Under the pieces are notes generated by a model. That model made no database searches, had not been told where the DNA came from, and worked only from the letters and a program-made list of their open reading frames with translations. The position numbers and the translations under genes were made by a program. Shown piece by piece: positions 58,577-64,000 of a DNA stretch of 64,000 bases. Location of the stretch: assembly GCF_901000735.1 (NCBI RefSeq), contig NC_081545.1, positions 23,343,780 through 23,407,779 on the forward strand, read 5' to 3'. The DNA comes from Corylus avellana. Taxonomy: Eukaryota > Streptophyta > Magnoliopsida > Fagales > Betulaceae. How positions within the stretch are numbered: position 1 is the first letter of the stretch; each line of letters begins with the position of its first letter.

Positions 58577-59188
58577 TGATAGGGTTATATTGTTGTGGAA
58601 GATGAATTATGAATGATTGATAGAGACGGAAAAAAGAAATTGACATTGATAGATCTCCACTAAGGTGGGAGTCACCTGTAACACTTCCGTCCCATATTGG
58701 GAAGATAAGAAGCACACATAGAGTGGGTAGTTTATAAAGATAGTAATGAGTGCTAAGTCCCACATTGCTTACTCACAATGTGAAACTGGACTTTATAATG
58801 AATTCTAGTGAAGCTCCAAATTAATTAGTTCTTTTGGGGTAATAGCGCAAATGTGACTAGCACTTTTCCCTAGGTTGTTACAAGTGGTATTAGAGCTACC
58901 TATTAACGTCAAGTCATATGGTATTAGAGCATTGCATGACGTAGCCCTGACAAGGACGTTAGGAATTTAAGAGAGAGAGTTTGTAACACCCCGGTCTCAT
59001 ATTAGGAAGATAAGAAGCCTACATAGAGTGGGTTGTTTATAGAGATAGTCATAGGTGCTAAGTTTCACATTGCCTAGTTACTAGGTAAAATTGGGCTTTA
59101 TAATGAATTCTACGGAAGCTCTAAATTGACTAGTCCTTTTGGGGGTAATAGCGCAGATGTGGCTAACACTTTTTCCTGGAGTGTTATA
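58577..59188 (-). repeat. LTR of gypsy fragment, interrupted by TRIM
   Basis: Starts TGATAGGGTTATATTG beside the primer site. The LTR resumes after the TRIM at 59189 and its far end could not be fixed (somewhere before 59885). Confidence 0.45.
58677..59188 (+). mobile_element. TRIM retrotransposon with TCACC target duplication
   Basis: Two 206-207-bp LTRs, 58677-58882 and 58982-59188, start TGTAACAC and end GTTACA/GTTATA. Only about 99 bp lie between them: a primer site TGGTATTAGAGC at 58885 and a purine tract AAGAGAGAGAG before the second LTR. TCACC flanks both ends (58672-58676 and 59189-59193). Total length is 512 bp with no coding capacity, the definition of a terminal-repeat retrotransposon in miniature. 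A second TGGTATTAGAGC-like site occurs within the interior at about 58920. Confidence 0.92.
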
Positions 59189-59885
59189 TCACCATTTACA
59201 CATAAGTGCGGATATAATTCTTCAATGAATGTTCTTTCTACCTATACGTTCTTATATAGCTAACTAGAATTCCAATACAATTACTATTAGAGTTCTAATA
59301 CAACTACTACTCTACTACTGAAATATAAAGATAAAATACTATTTCTACTAATGCTGGAATATAGAGATAGGTTACTAATATACTACTTGCTGAAAGATAA
59401 AGATAGTTACTATTGCTCCTCTTGTGCTAATGCTAATCCGTGTAACTTATGGGGAATCTTGTTGTGATGGGTCTCATTAAACTTCTATATGGACTTGGAC
59501 TAAAATGGCTATTTTGTACTCTCCAATAATAGCTTGCCACATCAATTTAGTTCACCAAACACTATAAGCTTATAGTTGAGGTATAGTCATTCAACTTGTT
59601 GTATACCACCTCTTTATTAAAATTTCCTATGACCCATTCATTATCCTAAGCCACACAATGTGTGGTCATGATAGAGCTGTTGGACCACATCCATGCCTCC
59701 TAAGCCAAAACTTCAAATTTTTCTCTCCCATGCATTAGACAACTCATGGGCTTGGTTCATAGTTGAAGAAATGTCAGTTGAAATCTTAGAGCAAGTGGAT
59801 TCTCTTAAGAAATCTTTATTTAGATGCAATCCCTTCTTTGTCCATCCCTTGTTTTCCTTCCTTCGATGCATGTTTGTATGTGGGT
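59189..59885. other. Remainder of gypsy LTR and spacer
   Basis: Continuation of the LTR interrupted by the TRIM, with short direct repeats (ACTACTCTACTACTGAAATATAAAGATA-like units at 59300-59420). A 71-codon ORF (59693-59908) shows no motif. Confidence 0.35.
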
Positions 59886-61223
59886 TGTTGTGCAGATTAT
59901 CTACCTAAATGAATAGGTGAATAATTGTATGTTTTACCTGCAAGTGCACAAAGTCAACATAGTAGTATATGGTGCAAGTACAAGATCATTCCCACGAGGA
60001 TTGCTGAATTTATGTTTTAAAAATAAATTCCTTAAGTAAAAACAAAGATTGATTGTTAAAGTGATGATAATAAAAGGTAGGGCTTTGATATCTAACACTA
60101 ATTATATCTAGTTGATATAACAATATGCCAATGCTTTGATCATGTTAGGCATACTGAATGTTTACCAACCTAAAGGTATGGGTGTCTACTCCTTAAGCTA
60201 TTGATTTCCCTAAGCAATGAATTAGGCATGAATGTCTACTCTAATTCTTTTCTTTCTTAAAGGATTTAGTATGGATGTCTATTAAGTTGTTCTTTAAGAA
60301 AGCATGAATCTATGGAAATTGACAAACACATGAGGCCTAAGGCATAGGTGTCTACTCCCGGTTCCCTATGTTGATTAACCCAAGAATCCGGTGTGGATTT
60401 CTTTTGTTACTTATATTAAACCCAGGACTCGATCATCCAAATTGAGTTAATTAACTAGTCCATACCACATGCATATGTTGATCAGGCACACACATATGAG
60501 GAATTCATGAAAGCAGGAATTAACCAAGTTATATAGCATAACATAACCATCACAAAAGCGCCAATATTGAAATATTAACTAAACATAACTAGGGCTTCAA
60601 TCTAGCCCTACTAAATAAATTAGCTACACATAAAATTAATGTTAAACATCTTAATAAAAGAAAAGAAAAGAATAAACCCGAGACTTAAACTTCAAGAGCT
60701 CCTCTTCTTCTCCTTCTCTTTCTCAAGCGTTTTTTTATTCTAAAGGCTTAAGAGTCTATTTATAGGCTTTAGAAGTCCTTGGAAAAGTAGTAAACCCTAG
60801 GGATTTCATAGGGATTTCAATCCCTATTACAATTGGGAGTTGGAAAACCCTAATATGAAAATAAGGACATCTTAGCCGCCACCTTGGTTTGTCTCCTGCG
60901 CACGGGTGCGCTCGATCGCAGGTCTGAGATCGATCCTTCTTCTGGCATGCACTCGATCGTTCCTGGCTTGCTTTGTGCTATGTCCTCTCTGGTACTGCGC
61001 TCGATCGCAGGTACCCTGCGATTGATAGCAGTATCAAGGAGTTCCAACTTTTCCCATCTTCTCTCTTTATGCCCAAATCACCCAGTTTTACTTCATTTTC
61101 TTCCAAAAGCCTATAAAAACATGAAAAACACAAAAATGAATTAAAATGTCATAATTAACTAAAACCAAAGGATTAAAACATGCAAGTTAATGGCTGAAAA
61201 TATGAATCTTTTAGCACTTATCA
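59886..61223 (-). repeat. 3' LTR of Athila-like element
   Basis: 1338 bp, beginning TGTTGTGCAGATTATC and ending TAGCACTTATCA in plus orientation. Reverse-complemented it follows the solo LTR at 9946-11283 throughout, including the TATA-like TATAAATAG (about 60757-60765) and the CGATCG motif cluster (60905-61025). Confidence 0.85.
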
Positions 61224-61234
61224 CACCCCCAAAC
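61224..61234 (-). other. Polypurine tract of Athila-like element
   Basis: The minus strand reads GTTTGGGGGTG directly before the LTR start TGATAAGTGC. Confidence 0.75.
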
Positions 61235-62879
61235 TTACATATTGCTAGTCCCTTAGCAATACAGAACTAAAAACAAGAATGAAAAAACAGAAAACAAGAG
61301 ATAAATCCATCTTTCGTGGGATGTACGATTGCATTTAGCATATGCAACAAGCCTTTTAAACCTCTAGGAATTTCCTAGTGGATGAGTAAAGTCTCATGAA
61401 GGTTTTCCAGAAATATTACCCACAAACATTATGCACAGTTCATGTCATCCCAAAAAATTAAAGCATCACTTCAAGATCATGATTTTTATTCATTAGTAAG
61501 CTTAAAAAAATGAACTCCATCTTCACAATGAATTGGAATCTCAAAGTGCAATTACTTACAAAGGACATGCTAAAATATCACAAGTTTGAAAACAGTGTAC
61601 AGTGAACTAGTACAAAATTATGAGGCTTCCAAATCTTTTCAATATGCAATGTCTTTGTTTCTCAGACTTCACTGAAATTCCTATTAGACTGACACCAGGG
61701 CATATTTCTTTTTCTCTTTTTTTTTTTTTTTTGTCAGGTTGTGCAATGTTGGTTCCCTTAAGCTTTCTAATTAACTTATGTAGCGAGTGTTAGGTCAATG
61801 GCTCCCAAACCAGATGGTTTTAAGGTATTAGGTGTAGAGACACCCCTAAGGACTTGGTAACTTGAGTCAAAAAGGCTACAAAACCAACTAACCATGACAT
61901 TGATCAAATCCAAATTTTTCATCTTTTGACGTGAACATTCAATGCTTTGAGACAAGAGGTCCAATTACTCAATGAAAAGCCATCAATGATCATTTATTTC
62001 ATATTATTTTTTTATTTTTTTTTTTAATTTTTATATATGCCATAGTATCATCTAATAAGTCATCCAATGTCATTCAAGATGCAGAAATACACATATTAGA
62101 CCTCATGTCATACCTCACAAATTATGTGCTAATGTGCTCGTGTAAGATTAGATCAAACATGTGATTTTTCAACTGTCCTAAACAAGTAACCAACTAATCA
62201 AATTCACTCATCAGATCATGTGTTCAAAATTTTAAGCTCACTGATGAATTCAAGCCACAATTCTGTTAAATCAACTTAAAATTTTAGGGTAGTCATGATC
62301 ATGCAATTTTTTTTTTTTTTTTTACATCACACAAAACAAACAATCAACATGAAATTGGGACAAAGTGTGTGTGAACATGTGTGCCCATACCCCCAGACTT
62401 AAATGGCACATTGTCTCCAATGTGTCTAAGTAAAGGAAAGAATGTACTCGGGGGATGGCGAACGTTGTCTTGGAAAGTATGGCTCATGGCACACCCCCAA
62501 AGTTGAATTGAAGCACACTTGTCCCTGCAAAATAAGAAAACACACAACAAGTAAAAACAAACAAAAGTAAAATTAAAGAAAAATTGAACAAAACAAAAGA
62601 GAAATAATTAGGGGCAGCTGCCAAGTGTGCTCGATCGCACATGTTGTGAGTTCGATCGCACTAACAGAGTGCGATAAACTCACAATTGGAGGCCCGCGCT
62701 CGATCGCATGTGTGGTGTGATCGATCGCAGTAACAGAATAGAAAAGAATGACATAATACTAAAAACACCAAAAATATTAAACACAATGGAAAACACAACA
62801 AAATTTTAAATTAAACAACAAAGCAAAAGGATATGCTATGGGGTGCCTCCCATGAGCGTTAAGTTTTACGTCTTTAGCC
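61235..62879 (-). other. Untranslated interior of Athila-like element
   Basis: Non-coding, with T-runs (61720-61733, 62308-62323). It aligns in style, and in many phrases reverse-complemented, with 4700-5890 of the first Athila-like element. At 62628-62732 there is a cluster of CTCGATCGCA motifs. CCCCCAGACTTAAATGGCAC near 62392 resembles a second purine tract. Confidence 0.6.
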
Positions 62880-64000
62880 AGACGATGGTCCCCTCTCAGT
62901 GTTGCCCAGAAATAGATGCTCCAGGTGGTGGTGATAATCGGTTGAGGATAGACCGTATCACTTCTTCTAGGGCAACTAAGTGTTTGTCCATGGCAACCTT
63001 ATCTTCCCTAGCCTCACTTCTTTGATCAGCTAGCTCTCTCCGAAGACCGTCTATTTGGTCACAAAGGGATCGGTATTGGATGGCTCAAACATCAATTGAG
63101 GCCTCTTCCTTGTCTTCTGTTACCGACTCAGTTGCCGGTTCATTTTCAGCCATTGGCTTGGCCTCCCCCGCCTCTTCCCCAGCTTCCGAAAGTGCCTGGG
63201 GCATATGGAAGCAGCTCTTGTTCCATTGGCAAATGCCAAACAATGGAGTAGTCGTGACTGGTTTGTCAGCTGCAGTGCCCTTGATGCCCTTTTTTTTGAA
63301 GGATATGTGTGATTAAGTAGGGGAAAGGCAACCCCCATGAGTGAGTGGACTCTGCTCCCCCAATATGCACTCCATTCACAAAATTTGTGAATTTGGTTCC
63401 AAATGATGTCGGGAATGGAATACTATGCATCCTTCTGGAAGGCGTAGAGGGTCTGTAAAAATTGATCACGCTTTTGAGTTTTGTGTTCCAAGGGGAAGGC
63501 ATTGCGGTGAAGTACCGAGTCCACAAACCATAACCTTCGCGGCAACTTGGACCGGCTACCAGCATTGGGGTGGGCATCCGCATAGTGCCCTTGGCACATG
63601 TCTTCAATGATTTCCGCCACATAGTATCGGGGCGGTTGCGTAGCAAGATTTGCCGATTCTGGAGGGTGCTCATCAGTGCACTGCAGGGCTGTGGCTATGT
63701 CGGCTCTCGTCACATAAACAATTTTCCCTCGCACCTTAGAGGAGAGAGCAGCTGAGTTGTCACAGTCATAAGAGAGCTTGGAGTAGAATTCAACGACCAG
63801 ATTCCGATAGGCAGTAGAGGTGACCGGTTTAAAGAGCTTCTTGAGACCCCTTCGCTTAAACTCGGCGACCGCCCATTGAGTCGCCTCATTGTGTTGAAAG
63901 TCTTCTCGGATGGCGAAGGTTGTTTCAAACAGCAGCTCTCGCTCCTCAAAAGTGGGCGGAGGAGAGATAGCTTGAGTATCGGCCCCTCTGGAGGATGAAG
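62880..64000 (-). pseudogene. Athila-type ORF (putative plant transposon protein domain), broken
   Basis: From the right edge the minus frame is open for about 190 codons to TAG at 63423. It contains FEERELLFETTFAIREDFQ, WAVAEFKRRGLKKLF, KVRGKIVYVTRADIATALQ and LPRRLWFVDSVLHRNAFPL. After the stop, one frame change (near 63380) leads into GVHIGGAESTHSWGLPFPYL, then an acidic coiled-coil-like tail (LRRELADQRSEAREDK at about 63000). This corresponds to the 'putative plant transposon protein' domain annotated in Athila gag-like ORFs (PF20167, from memory). The biochemical role is not established. The N-terminus is outside the window. Confidence 0.6.

Larger units (their letters stand above)
59886..64000 (-). 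mobile_element. Athila-like LTR retrotransposon, 3' portion
   Basis: Minus-strand element with its 3' LTR at 59886-61223, a polypurine tract, a long untranslated spacer and a decayed ORF that runs off the right edge. The LTR belongs to the family of the solo LTR at 9946-11283. The rest of the element, including any pol and the 5' LTR, lies outside the window. Confidence 0.8.

Overview
The window looks like nuclear DNA of a woody eudicot. Base composition is AT-rich, genes have many short introns, plant-only families are present (PPR, HIPP), and much of the sequence is Ty1/copia, Ty3/gypsy, Athila/Tat-type, TRIM, SINE, CACTA and MITE DNA. The style of the repeats reminds me of Fagales, but that is an impression and nothing here proves it. 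Four runs of exactly 100 N (23132-23231, 44749-44848, 50967-51066, 52387-52486) are scaffold gaps of unknown true size.

Four host genes look intact. They are a thioredoxin-fold TXNDC9/phosducin-like gene in eight exons (26777-28864, +), an intronless-CDS P-type PPR gene close to Arabidopsis At1g55630/At3g60050 (32996-34447, +), and two heavy-metal-associated-domain genes. The first of these lacks the metal-binding CxxC and carries a KKEE tail (40671-41395, -). The second is a canonical isoprenylated HIPP with CxxC and a CaaX box (55482-56003, -). Two further host genes survive only as wrecks: the C-terminal exon of an RBR-type E3 ligase (6944-7265, -) and a TRANK1-like NTPase fragment (8843-11509, -) split by a solo LTR.

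Layout. 1.7-6.9 kb: a gag-only Athila/Tat-like element without pol, with a truncated 3' LTR that abuts the RBR fragment. 9.9-11.3 kb: a solo LTR with a perfect GTACT duplication inside the TRANK1-like pseudogene. 13.7-14.1 kb: a SINE and a short solo LTR. 14.8-20.2 kb: a complete but decayed copia element on the minus strand. 20.19 kb: a 65-bp three-stem inverted-repeat structure. 23-26 kb: two long inverted-repeat MITEs. 26.8-34.4 kb: the main genic island, with a MITE cluster at 30.7-31.25 kb. 40.7-41.4 kb: the first HIPP-like gene. 42.2-54.2 kb: a duplicated locus whose two copies meet at a gap. The second copy carries a chromovirus-type gypsy element inserted in a SINE and a non-autonomous CACTA element built from three related palindromic motifs. 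55.5-56.0 kb: the HIPP gene. 58.1-59.2 kb: a gypsy fragment with a TRIM nested in its LTR. 59.9 kb to the end: the 3' part of a large Athila-like element on the minus strand.

The genes form no pathway or operon. The strongest signals are structural: a probable haplotype duplication (42.2-54.2 kb), the CACTA element's graded palindromes, the 20.19 kb three-way junction, and CGATCG-rich motif clusters that recur in every Athila-like LTR or leader here. No wholly new gene system was found.
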